A stretch of DNA of 17,538 bases. Source: MED-G82 sp964342675 (GTDB lineage Bacteria; Pseudomonadota; Gammaproteobacteria; Magnimaribacterales; D2472). Shown here one piece after another: positions 8,862-14,883 of the stretch. Every line of letters starts with the position of its first letter. The stretch's first letter is position 1. The position numbers were made by a program, and so were the translations under genes. Location: NCBI GenBank assembly GCA_964342675.1, contig CAYFFR010000030.1, forward strand, positions 1-17,538, given 5' to 3'. The notes beneath the pieces were generated by a model that was not told the DNA's origin, searched no databases, and saw nothing but the letters and a program-made list of their open reading frames with translations.

Positions 8862-9739
8862 AATTTTGCTAAATTAGAAACTGATACAGTCTGACCTTCT
8901 TCAACAAAACCTTGACCCATGACTATGACATTTGAGACTTCAGGCAAGCCTGTTACCCATAACCCATCTTCAGTGTCTTGAATAATATTTATGACATGAA
9001 ATTCAACCACATTATCAATATTCACTGTCCTGATACCTAGCTCTCCATTATCAGCTAACAATAGATTAGAGGGATTGATCTTATGGGCCAAAACTTTATT
9101 TGTGTTTATTATCATAGTGCCAGTAATTCCATCTCTTACTAGCCCACTTCCGTTTTCAAGAACAGCTTCTACTCTAAAAGTTCTTGTTGCTGGGGATGCA
9201 CTTTTAGAAACGAAAGAAAGTTTAGTATTAATAATTTCTCCCGTTGCAAGTTGGATGGAGACCGTTTGATTCTCATTAACATCTTTAATTCTTTTTTCAG
9301 GCACCTCAGAGATAAATGTTATAGGATCTAATTCAATAATAGTTGCACATATTTGGCCTCTTTGGATAAAGTTCCCTGGCTTAACAATACTTTCTACATA
9401 ACCCCTAAAAGGAGCCTTTACTTCAGTTCTGTTTAGCTCAACAACCCCCAAACTACACAGAATATCATCTTTTTCAACCCAATCACCCTGAAGGACGCCG
9501 GTAGAAACAACTTCTCCTGAAGTTTTTGCTTTGACTTCAACTCTTTTTTCAGTACTTGCATATGTATTAAGCTTAATTTGAGGAGATACAAAAGATGACA
9601 CAGTTTCAGATATCACAACTGAGGAGAGTGTCTTGGCTACTTTGTTGTTATTGACCTCTTCTGTTACAAAGATTTTTGAAGTAAACCATAAAACTACAGT
9701 TAAAACTATATATAGTGATATTCTTACATTCTTTGACAT
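8858..9739 (-). CDS. RND efflux membrane-fusion (periplasmic adaptor) protein lacking the alpha-hairpin
   Basis: The adaptor normally links an RND pump to a TolC-type channel. This 293-residue protein has one N-terminal membrane anchor (about 7-25). Next come a lipoyl half-motif, RVEVKAKTSGEVVSTGVLQG with WVEKDDILCSL (about 66-97), and a second half, EVKAPFRGYVESIVKPGNF with GQICATIIELDP (about 106-139), then beta-barrel and membrane-proximal domains. Only about 8 residues separate the half-motifs, so the coiled-coil hairpin usually inserted there is absent. This explains the short length against the usual 350-400. No lipobox Cys is seen. It starts the pump operon after a spacer holding a candidate promoter and operator. 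Confidence 0.9.
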   Translation of the reverse strand: MSKNVRISLYIVLTVVLWFTSKIFVTEEVNNNKVAKTLSSVVISETVSSFVSPQIKLNTYASTEKRVEVKAKTSGEVVSTGVLQGDWVEKDDILCSLGVVELNRTEVKAPFRGYVESIVKPGNFIQRGQICATIIELDPITFISEVPEKRIKDVNENQTVSIQLATGEIINTKLSFVSKSASPATRTFRVEAVLENGSGLVRDGITGTMIINTNKVLAHKINPSNLLLADNGELGIRTVNIDNVVEFHVINIIQDTEDGLWVTGLPEVSNVIVMGQGFVEEGQTVSVSNLAKL

Positions 9740-9791
9740 TGTTAAGTAAACCTACATTTAATAATTGTTATTTTTAATAATTAGGGCCTAA

Positions 9792-9818
9792 TAACACAAA
9801 TTAGTTCATTCTGTGTTA
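9792..9818. promoter_or_regulatory. Inverted repeat, putative operator of the RND operon
   Basis: Perfect 7-bp arms TAACACA (9792-9798) and TGTGTTA (9812-9818) flank a 13-bp centre. The repeat starts where the candidate pump promoter would begin transcription, the usual place for a repressor operator. No regulator gene is adjacent. A weak hairpin in the leader RNA is the alternative, but no T-run follows, so a terminator is unlikely. Confidence 0.4.
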
Positions 9819-9825
9819 GAAGACA

Positions 9826-9853
9826 ATTCTAAAAACTCTATCTAGAACCACAA
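9826..9853 (-). promoter_or_regulatory. Candidate sigma70 promoter for the RND adaptor-pump operon
   Basis: Read on the minus strand, TTGTGG (9853-9848) and TAGAAT (9831-9826) are separated by 16 bp. The -10 matches TATAAT at 5 of 6 positions and the -35 has TTG plus a weak second half. The predicted transcription start falls near 9818-9820, about 80 nt before the adaptor ATG, at the edge of the inverted repeat at 9792-9818. This is based on motif and spacing only. Confidence 0.4.
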
Positions 9854-9893
9854 ACCTAGATTTAAACAGGAGAGAATTATAAAGTAAGATCAC

Positions 9894-10325
9894 TTATAAA
9901 TCGTGTTTTTTCCTTAATTTTATAAAAAAGTCCTTATCAAACCCTTTTTCTTTTAGCATATCTTCTGGGATTTCTTCTGCTGCAATATTATTTTTTTTGC
10001 ATTTTAAGACAACGTCAGTGAGAGTAGGAAGGTATTCATGTTCTGAAATGATTTCTTCAATAGCAGTTAGGATTTGGTCAGTGGAAAACTTTTTTAAGGT
10101 TTGTGCCCAGACTTTTTTACCTTCATTTAGCCTATCATCGGTGCCAAATACTTTATAAAATTGATAGTGATAAGCTAGTTCTAATTTTAGAAATAAACTA
10201 TCAATACACTCTATAAACAGTTCTTTATTCGAGGTCAAGCTGCTCTGCCCAAGATTTATTCCTGATTCTTGTTTTGAACTCTTCTGAGTATTCTCCCGGC
10301 TCATTATGTCTTTGGTTTTTTTCAT
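9894..10325 (-). CDS. Phage lambda replication P-like protein (putative helicase loader)
   Basis: The product is up to 143 residues. The segment from about residue 36 to 109 resembles the core of lambda replication protein P: LFIECIDSLFLKLELAYHYQ, then KVWAQTLKKFSTDQILTAIE and HEYLPTLTDVVLKC, matching the family pattern of a Trp-containing helix followed by a 'hE(F/Y)LPtl..vv..C' end. No Walker motifs occur, so it is not DnaC. Lambda P recruits and loads the DnaB helicase; a similar role here is inference. The start is uncertain: ATG at 10325 overlaps the upstream gene by 101 nt out of frame, ATG at 10304 by 80 nt, and TTG at 10238 by only 14 nt, leaving about 114 residues that keep the whole core. 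Confidence 0.7.
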   Translation of the reverse strand: MKKTKDIMSRENTQKSSKQESGINLGQSSLTSNKELFIECIDSLFLKLELAYHYQFYKVFGTDDRLNEGKKVWAQTLKKFSTDQILTAIEEIISEHEYLPTLTDVVLKCKKNNIAAEEIPEDMLKEKGFDKDFFIKLRKKHDL

Positions 10326-11013
10326 CCTTTAGATTATAGCTCCCCATTTTCTCTTTTCTTCTTACAAAGTCTATAAACTTTACATTCCAAGACTTTAAAG
10401 CAATGCCTGTTTCCTGCCAATATAAAATAAACTCCTTTAAATATCCCATGGCTTGATTGTTTGAGATATTTGCCATCTCTAATATTTCTAAAGCATCCTC
10501 TGCTGGCACCCAGGTATTATCCATTAGTGTTGGCTTATTTCCATTTCCAGAGGTTTCACTAATCCACTCACGCCTAATAAAGTTGACAAATGTAATAGAC
10601 CAATTATCTTTTACAGCATTTTTTTCTTTCCAATACAGCTTAAATTCTCTGAGCTTATTTTCAATAAAATCTTTCTTTATTCCGCCCATAGCTAAAACAT
10701 CAAAAACATCTTTACTCGGAATCCATTTATCTACTAGCATCCCATCTTTTCTAACTGTGTTCTTTCCAGGAAGCTTAAGTGTGTACAAATTATCTGATGT
10801 GTCCTTAATATCCAATAAGTTAAGATTGATCAGTCTATTTAATGATGATCTTATCTCCTGCTCATTGAGAAAGCTTGCCTTCCTCTGAATTATCTCAAAT
10901 AGCTCATCCTTAGAATAATTTGAATAATCTTTTTTTCTTAAAATGGCTAGAATTACAGCATTTCTTAAACCAATGGTTTCTGCAACCTCAATAGAAAAAG
11001 AAATCTCTTCCAA
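10225..11013 (-). CDS. DnaT-like replication protein with two tandem DnaT-type domains
   Basis: The 262-residue protein opens with SFSIEVAETIGLRNAVILAI and a probable winged-helix region (about 5-80), as in DnaD/DnaT-type replication proteins. Two copies of a DnaT-type single-strand DNA-binding domain follow. Copy 1 (about 96-150) has W97-P, EF at 123-124, YW at 127-128, W138 and RR at 147-148. Copy 2 (about 167-220) repeats every one of these at exactly +71. A hydrophilic tail ends in SWAEQLDLE. In E. coli, DnaT helps PriA and PriB restart stalled forks and passes DNA to DnaC-DnaB; the same role here is inferred. The start is TTG with AAGGGG about 10 nt upstream, and the gene lies 6 nt after aroG. 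Confidence 0.75.
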   Translation of the reverse strand: MEEISFSIEVAETIGLRNAVILAILRKKDYSNYSKDELFEIIQRKASFLNEQEIRSSLNRLINLNLLDIKDTSDNLYTLKLPGKNTVRKDGMLVDKWIPSKDVFDVLAMGGIKKDFIENKLREFKLYWKEKNAVKDNWSITFVNFIRREWISETSGNGNKPTLMDNTWVPAEDALEILEMANISNNQAMGYLKEFILYWQETGIALKSWNVKFIDFVRRKEKMGSYNLKDEKNQRHNEPGEYSEEFKTRIRNKSWAEQLDLE

Positions 11014-11019
11014 AATAAA

Positions 11020-12066
11020 TTAACCCCTTCGTTTAGTAATAGCTTTAGAAAGCTTTTCTAGACATTTTTCAGTGTCTTCCCAGCTCATACAAGCATCAGT
11101 AATACTTTGTCCGTAAGTAAGATTATCTGTGATCTTTTGATTTCCCTCAACAAGATGACTTTCTAACATCACTCCTCTAATTAGTTTATTACCTTGAGAG
11201 ATCTGTTTGCATACATCATCTATCACATTGTTCTGATTTTTATGTTGTTTCTGGCTATTTCCATGACTCGCATCAATAATTATCGATTCATTTACTTCAG
11301 CTTCATGAAGTAATTTCTGAGCATTTTCAATAGAGGCATGATCATAGTTAGGGCTTTTACCCCCCCTTAGAATAATGTGCGCATCTGAATTTCCAGATGT
11401 TTTATAGATCTGGACCAAACCTTCTTTAGTAGTTGAGAAAAAGACATGGGGGTGATTGGAGGCTTTGATTCCATCAATAGCAGGCTTTAGATCACCACTT
11501 GTCCCATTTTTGATGCCTACAGGACATGATAAACCAGAAGCAAGCTCTCTATGAACCTGGCTTTCAGCAGTTCTAGCACCAATTGCTACCCATGAAATTA
11601 GATCAGCTACATACTGAGGAGAAATTGGGTCTAAGAATTCTGTTCCAATTGGAAGACCAATCTCAGAAATATTTAATAATATTGATCTTGCTAATTTGAG
11701 ACCTTTATTTGCATTAAAACTACCATTCAAGTCTGGATCATTTATAAGGCCTTTCCAACCAATAGTAGTTCTCGGCTTGTCAAAGTACACCCTCATAATA
11801 ATTAATAAGTCTTTATTTAGAACCTTGTTTACATTATTTAACTTATTTGCATATTCAGTTGCTGATTTTGGATCATGAATTGAGCATGGTCCACATATAA
11901 CAATTAACCTATCATCTTTACCATGCAGGATACTGCTAATCTCATTACGAGTACCATAAACCAACTTGGCTATTTCATCTGTTAATGGAAACTCATCTAT
12001 CACTTCAGCAGGTTTGATTAGATCAAATCTTTCAACGATTCTTGTATTGTCAGTTAGGTAGTTCAT
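11020..12066 (-). CDS. aroG: 3-deoxy-7-phosphoheptulonate (DAHP) synthase, class I
   Basis: DAHP synthase joins phosphoenolpyruvate and erythrose 4-phosphate, the entry to aromatic amino acids. Clear family motifs are ICGPCSIHDP (metal-binding Cys), VYFDKPRTTIGWKGLINDP, AIGARTAESQVHRELASGLS, VGIKNG, HIILRGGKSPNY, DASHGNS and ESHLVEGNQ. The frame also has an ATG at 12081. I chose the ATG at 12066 because MNYLTDNTRI aligns with E. coli AroG MNYQNDDLRI and puts the metal Cys at residue 61, as in AroG. The allosteric segment reads EFLDPISPQY, a mix of AroG-like EFLD and AroF-like DP, so Phe or Tyr sensitivity cannot be assigned. The two replication-type genes follow on the same strand, 6 nt downstream. 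Confidence 0.95.
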   Translation of the reverse strand: MNYLTDNTRIVERFDLIKPAEVIDEFPLTDEIAKLVYGTRNEISSILHGKDDRLIVICGPCSIHDPKSATEYANKLNNVNKVLNKDLLIIMRVYFDKPRTTIGWKGLINDPDLNGSFNANKGLKLARSILLNISEIGLPIGTEFLDPISPQYVADLISWVAIGARTAESQVHRELASGLSCPVGIKNGTSGDLKPAIDGIKASNHPHVFFSTTKEGLVQIYKTSGNSDAHIILRGGKSPNYDHASIENAQKLLHEAEVNESIIIDASHGNSQKQHKNQNNVIDDVCKQISQGNKLIRGVMLESHLVEGNQKITDNLTYGQSITDACMSWEDTEKCLEKLSKAITKRRG

Positions 12067-12150
12067 AAAGATTTCTATCATAAATGATGGAGTTAAAAAA
12101 TGAGAGATAAATTATAAAAAATAATATTTTTATTATAAGATCCAGAATCT

Positions 12151-12179
12151 TTGCTTTATGCCTAAAAACACAATATATT
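12151..12179 (+). promoter_or_regulatory. Candidate sigma70 promoter for scpA-scpB-rluB
   Basis: TTGCTT (12151-12156) and TATATT (12174-12179) are separated by 17 bp. The -10 matches at 5 of 6 positions; the -35 keeps TTG. Transcription would start near 12186, leaving a leader of about 30 nt without a clear Shine-Dalgarno before the scpA ATG. The -10 lies inside the first NrdR-like box. Confidence 0.45.
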
Positions 12180-12183
12180 GTGT
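12168..12183. promoter_or_regulatory. NrdR-like box 1 (perfect 16-bp palindrome)
   Basis: ACACAATATATTGTGT is its own reverse complement and fits the published NrdR-box consensus as I remember it, acaCwAtATaTwGtgt, at every position. NrdR is the ATP/dATP-sensing repressor of ribonucleotide reductase genes. The box covers the candidate scpA -10 element, a typical repressor position. Confidence 0.6.
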
Positions 12184-12199
12184 ATTTTAACAGCAGTGA

Positions 12200-12215
12200 T
12201 TACACTATGTTGTAA
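12200..12215. promoter_or_regulatory. NrdR-like box 2 (imperfect palindrome)
   Basis: TTACACTATGTTGTAA is palindromic at 12 of 16 positions and matches the NrdR consensus at 10 of 16, including the C at position 4 and G at 13. It begins 16 bp after box 1, giving 32 bp centre to centre, the spacing of paired NrdR boxes (about three helical turns). It ends directly before the scpA start codon. Confidence 0.45.
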
Positions 12216-13028
12216 ATGAAATCATTAAAAGAAACAGAGTTACCCCTATTTAAAGGAAATGAAATTACTGAGTTGCCAGATGATTTATTTATTCCGCCTG
12301 ATGCTCTAGAGATATTTTTAGATGATTTCTCTGGACCTATGGATCTGCTTTTATATTTAATTAATAAGAAAGATATAGATATTCTAGAGTTAGATGTTTC
12401 AGAAATAACAGATCAATATATAAGGTATATAGATTTCATGGATGTTTTGAAGGTAGAACTTGCATCAGACTATATGGTCATGGCAGCAACTCTAGCGCAC
12501 GTTAAATCAAGAATGTTATTACCAATCGACTCTGAAGAAGAAGATGAAGAAGATCCAAGATCAGCATTGATTAAAAGGTTGCAAGAATATCAGAGGTTTA
12601 GAACTGCAGCTGAAAACTTATCTATTATGCCTAGAATTGATAGGGATTTTTTCCCTGCACAAGCAAGTAATCCAGACTTTACCAATAAAGAAACTAAGAC
12701 CCATCTTGTTGTAGATGATCTTCTGAACGCTTACATAGACGCGGCATCAAGACCAAGATTTGGAGATGACCATATTATCGACTTTGAACAATTATCAACC
12801 CAAGAGCGTATTGAAATTATTTTAGAAATTTTGTCGAGAAGGAATATTGTCCAATTTTTTAAGACATACAAGGCTAGTGAAGGGGAGCAAGGGGTAATAG
12901 TATCTTTATTAGCATCTTTGGAACTTGCTAAAAATGGCAATCTAGAAATTATTCAGAGTGACGAATCAAATCAATTCTATTTAAAATCTATTAAAAAGAA
13001 GGCTTCAACAAATGAAAGAGCTCATTAA
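12216..13028 (+). CDS. scpA: Segregation and condensation protein A
   Basis: ScpA is the kleisin that bridges the SMC heads and, with ScpB, forms the bacterial condensin that compacts and segregates the chromosome. The kleisin N-domain starts at about residue 31: LEIFLDDFSGPMDLLLYLIN followed by KKDIDILELDVSEITDQYI, then the helix SDYMVMAATLAHVKSRMLLP. An acidic linker EEEDEEDP comes next, and the C-terminal winged helix (about 200-262) carries STQERIEIILEILSRRNIVQ and GVIVSLLASLELAKNG. About 30 residues precede the core. ATG at 12216 has no visible Shine-Dalgarno, but no better start occurs before the core. It overlaps scpB by 17 nt. Confidence 0.95.
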   Translation: MKSLKETELPLFKGNEITELPDDLFIPPDALEIFLDDFSGPMDLLLYLINKKDIDILELDVSEITDQYIRYIDFMDVLKVELASDYMVMAATLAHVKSRMLLPIDSEEEDEEDPRSALIKRLQEYQRFRTAAENLSIMPRIDRDFFPAQASNPDFTNKETKTHLVVDDLLNAYIDAASRPRFGDDHIIDFEQLSTQERIEIILEILSRRNIVQFFKTYKASEGEQGVIVSLLASLELAKNGNLEIIQSDESNQFYLKSIKKKASTNERAH

Positions 13029-13566
13029 TTCTGTTGAGGCAATACTGTTTAGTAGCAGTAGACCAATGAAGTTATCTGAAATCAGACAACTGTTATCTCT
13101 TCAAAGCATCGATGTGGAGCTTGCGGATATAAAAGAATCAATCAATGCTTTAGAAGACCGCTTTGACAACACTTCTCTATGTATATTAGAAGTGGCGAGC
13201 GGTTATAGACTACAGATTAATAGTAAGCATAGTGATTTATTATTTCCAATGTGGAGCGAAACAAATACTAGGACTTCCAAGGCGTTGATGGAGACTTTAG
13301 CTATTATTGCTTACAAACAACCGGTTACTCGAGGTGATATAGAAGAAATTAGGGGCGTAAGTGTTAGCTCACAAATTATTCGGTCCCTTCTTGAAAAAGA
13401 TTGGATTAAAATCAATGGCTATCGAGAGGTTCCAGGTAGGCCAGCACTATACAAAACAACAAATAAATTTTTAGATGACCTTCAATTGAAGTCCATCAAT
13501 GACCTGCCTATTCTTCCTGAATCTTCATACGATCAAGAAGAAGACTATCAAATCAAAATAGGCTAA
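13012..13566 (+). CDS. scpB: Segregation and condensation protein B
   Basis: ScpB is a two-winged-helix protein that dimerises on the ScpA linker and regulates SMC. The 184 residues show the classic family run: LINSVEAILFSSSRPMKLSE at the start, then ALMETLAIIAYKQPVTRGDI, EEIRGVSVSSQIIRSLLEKD, GYREVPGRPALYKTT and a C-terminal FLDDLQLKSINDLPILPE. The ATG lies inside the scpA 3' end (17-nt overlap), so the pair is probably translationally coupled. The product ends in an acidic tail. rluB follows after 5 nt, the usual neighbour of scpB in Gammaproteobacteria. Confidence 0.97.
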   Translation: MKELINSVEAILFSSSRPMKLSEIRQLLSLQSIDVELADIKESINALEDRFDNTSLCILEVASGYRLQINSKHSDLLFPMWSETNTRTSKALMETLAIIAYKQPVTRGDIEEIRGVSVSSQIIRSLLEKDWIKINGYREVPGRPALYKTTNKFLDDLQLKSINDLPILPESSYDQEEDYQIKIG

Positions 13567-13571
13567 TTTTT

Positions 13572-14294
13572 ATGCTGCGGCTGCAGAAATTTCTTGCTCT
13601 TGCAGGCTTGGGATCTAGAAGAAAATGTGAAGATATTATTAGATCAGGTAGGGTGCGCGTAAATAATCATAAAGCCAAGATTGGAGAAAAAGTTACTAAA
13701 AGCGATAAAGTGTTCGTTGATAATCAAGAAACTCTAATTAAAGAGATTCAGACAAGACTATTATTACTCAACAAACCAAGAGGAGTTATTTCTTCAAACT
13801 CTCGTAAAGAGATTGATAAGAATGTTTTTGACTTCCTACCAAAAGATGATGAAGTTCGATGGATTTCTGTAGGTAGACTAGATATCAATACATCTGGAAT
13901 TATGTTATTTACCAATGATGGAGATTTAGCGCATCGATTAATGCATCCATCCTCTAATATTGATAGAGAGTATCTTGTAAGAGCAAGAGGTACGTTTAAT
14001 GATAAGAAAAAAGCATCCATGTTAAGAGGTATAAGCATTAATAATAAGCACCACAAATTTTCTGATCTAATTGAAGGAGATAGCAGCGGTGTTAATCAAT
14101 GGTTTACAGTTTGTTTAATGACGGGCCAAAACAGAGAAGTTAGAAAAATCTTTCAATACCATGATTTACAGATTAGCCGCCTGAAAAGAGTAAGGTTTGG
14201 AACAATATTTTTGCCCATTAATTTAAGAGAAGGTTGTTTCAAGGAACTAACAACAAAAGATATAAACTCATTACTTAAATATGGAAAAGATTAA
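13572..14294 (+). CDS. rluB: 23S rRNA pseudouridine synthase (RluB-type)
   Basis: RluB-family enzymes isomerise a uridine of 23S rRNA (position 2605 in E. coli). An S4 RNA-binding domain comes first (about 2-60): LRLQKFLALAGLGSRRKCED with GRVRVNN. The catalytic domain has LLLLNKPRGVISS, the active-site motif GRLDINTSG with Asp104, LAHRLMHPSS and GQNREVRK. Its 240 residues suit an RsuA/RluB-type enzyme without the long charged tail of E. coli RluB. Assignment to RluB rather than RluE or RluF rests mainly on the S4 domain and the scpAB neighbourhood. The 3' end overlaps the next gene by 14 nt. Confidence 0.9.
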   Translation: MLRLQKFLALAGLGSRRKCEDIIRSGRVRVNNHKAKIGEKVTKSDKVFVDNQETLIKEIQTRLLLLNKPRGVISSNSRKEIDKNVFDFLPKDDEVRWISVGRLDINTSGIMLFTNDGDLAHRLMHPSSNIDREYLVRARGTFNDKKKASMLRGISINNKHHKFSDLIEGDSSGVNQWFTVCLMTGQNREVRKIFQYHDLQISRLKRVRFGTIFLPINLREGCFKELTTKDINSLLKYGKD

Positions 14295-14883
14295 AGCGCA
14301 TAAATTTCTTTTAAAGCTATCCAAGGAATTTAGATTTAGTCTGCTGACTAAACATTTAATTAAAAATGGGCCAATAAGAATTAAATTAACAAAATTGAAT
14401 TTTGTAGATCATCTTGCAAGAATAATAGTGGGTCAACAACTTTCAACTAAGTCTGCTGATGCAATTTGGTCAAGGGTAAGTTTATTACTAAACCAAAAAA
14501 ATACTATTAAGAATTTAAATAAATCTTTGTTACAGGCTGGATTATCTAAACAAAAAGCTAGCTACCTAATGAACCTTTTAGATAGCAATCAAATTAATTC
14601 TATGAGTAGAGATGATTTAATTGATATGAACCATGATGAATTTCGGGCACTATTATTGATCCAAAAGGGCATAGGTCCATGGTCCGTAGATATGTCAAGA
14701 ATTTTTTATTTAGGCGATACTGATATATTACCTTTTGGTGATTTGGGAATACAAAATGCGCACAAATTAATTTTTCCTACACAAAAGTTTGATGAATCTT
14801 TTTATAAAATTTTTTCACCTTACAGGAGCTATCTAAGCTTATTTATGTGGAATTTCTTAGAAGGGGAAAATCAGAGTATTTAA
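14281..14883 (+). CDS. DNA-3-methyladenine glycosylase II family (HhH-GPD)
   Basis: This family removes alkylated bases such as 3-methyladenine from DNA and starts base-excision repair. The 200-residue protein shows the HhH-GPD fold: FVDHLARIIVGQQLSTKSAD in the first helical part, the helix-hairpin-helix LLLIQKGIGPWSVDMS (about 124-139), and the catalytic Asp in LPFGDLGIQNA (Asp154). It lacks the N-terminal TBP-like domain of E. coli AlkA and resembles the shorter yeast Mag type. The ATG lies within rluB. Its 3' end runs 41 nt into the convergent dehydrogenase gene. Confidence 0.88.
   Translation: MEKIKAHKFLLKLSKEFRFSLLTKHLIKNGPIRIKLTKLNFVDHLARIIVGQQLSTKSADAIWSRVSLLLNQKNTIKNLNKSLLQAGLSKQKASYLMNLLDSNQINSMSRDDLIDMNHDEFRALLLIQKGIGPWSVDMSRIFYLGDTDILPFGDLGIQNAHKLIFPTQKFDESFYKIFSPYRSYLSLFMWNFLEGENQSI

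Larger units (their letters stand above)
9740..9893. other. Intergenic regulatory region upstream of the RND operon
   Basis: These 154 bp separate the lambda P-like gene from the adaptor gene, both on the minus strand, and hold no reading frame worth calling. They contain a candidate promoter, a 27-bp inverted repeat, a 13-bp imperfect palindrome ATTAGG-G-CCTAAT at 9780-9792, and a 10-bp direct repeat TTTAATAATT at 9757-9766 and 9773-9782 (16-bp offset). The direct repeat could be chance in such AT-rich DNA. Confidence 0.6.
12067..12215. other. Divergent intergenic region between aroG and scpA
   Basis: This is the only true divergent spacer besides ubiG/infC. It holds the tandem NrdR-like boxes, a candidate scpA promoter and a weaker inverted repeat AAGAT-N5-ATCTT (12137-12151). 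For aroG, AT-rich TATAAT sequences exist on the minus strand (12137-12132 and 12116-12111) without a good -35, so no promoter is assigned. Confidence 0.6.

Noticed and set aside
10457..10888. 143-codon plus-strand frame opposite the DnaT-like gene
   Set aside because: Phe/Ser/Leu-rich composition typical of the antisense of an AT-rich, Lys/Glu-rich gene; the minus-strand frame has clear repeated domain signatures.
11360..11366. Run of seven C on the plus strand in the DAHP synthase gene
   Set aside because: It encodes the conserved RGGK segment in an intact frame, so it is explained by coding constraint.
12137..12151. Inverted repeat AAGAT-N5-ATCTT about 31.5 bp upstream of NrdR-like box 1, a possible third box
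   Set aside because: The phase is suggestive but the sequence does not match the NrdR consensus, and 5-bp arms arise easily by chance.
12200..12215. TTACA-N6-TGTAA read as a TyrR box controlling aroG
   Set aside because: The remembered TyrR consensus is TGTAAA-N6-TTTACA, with half-sites in the opposite order, and the site abuts scpA rather than aroG.
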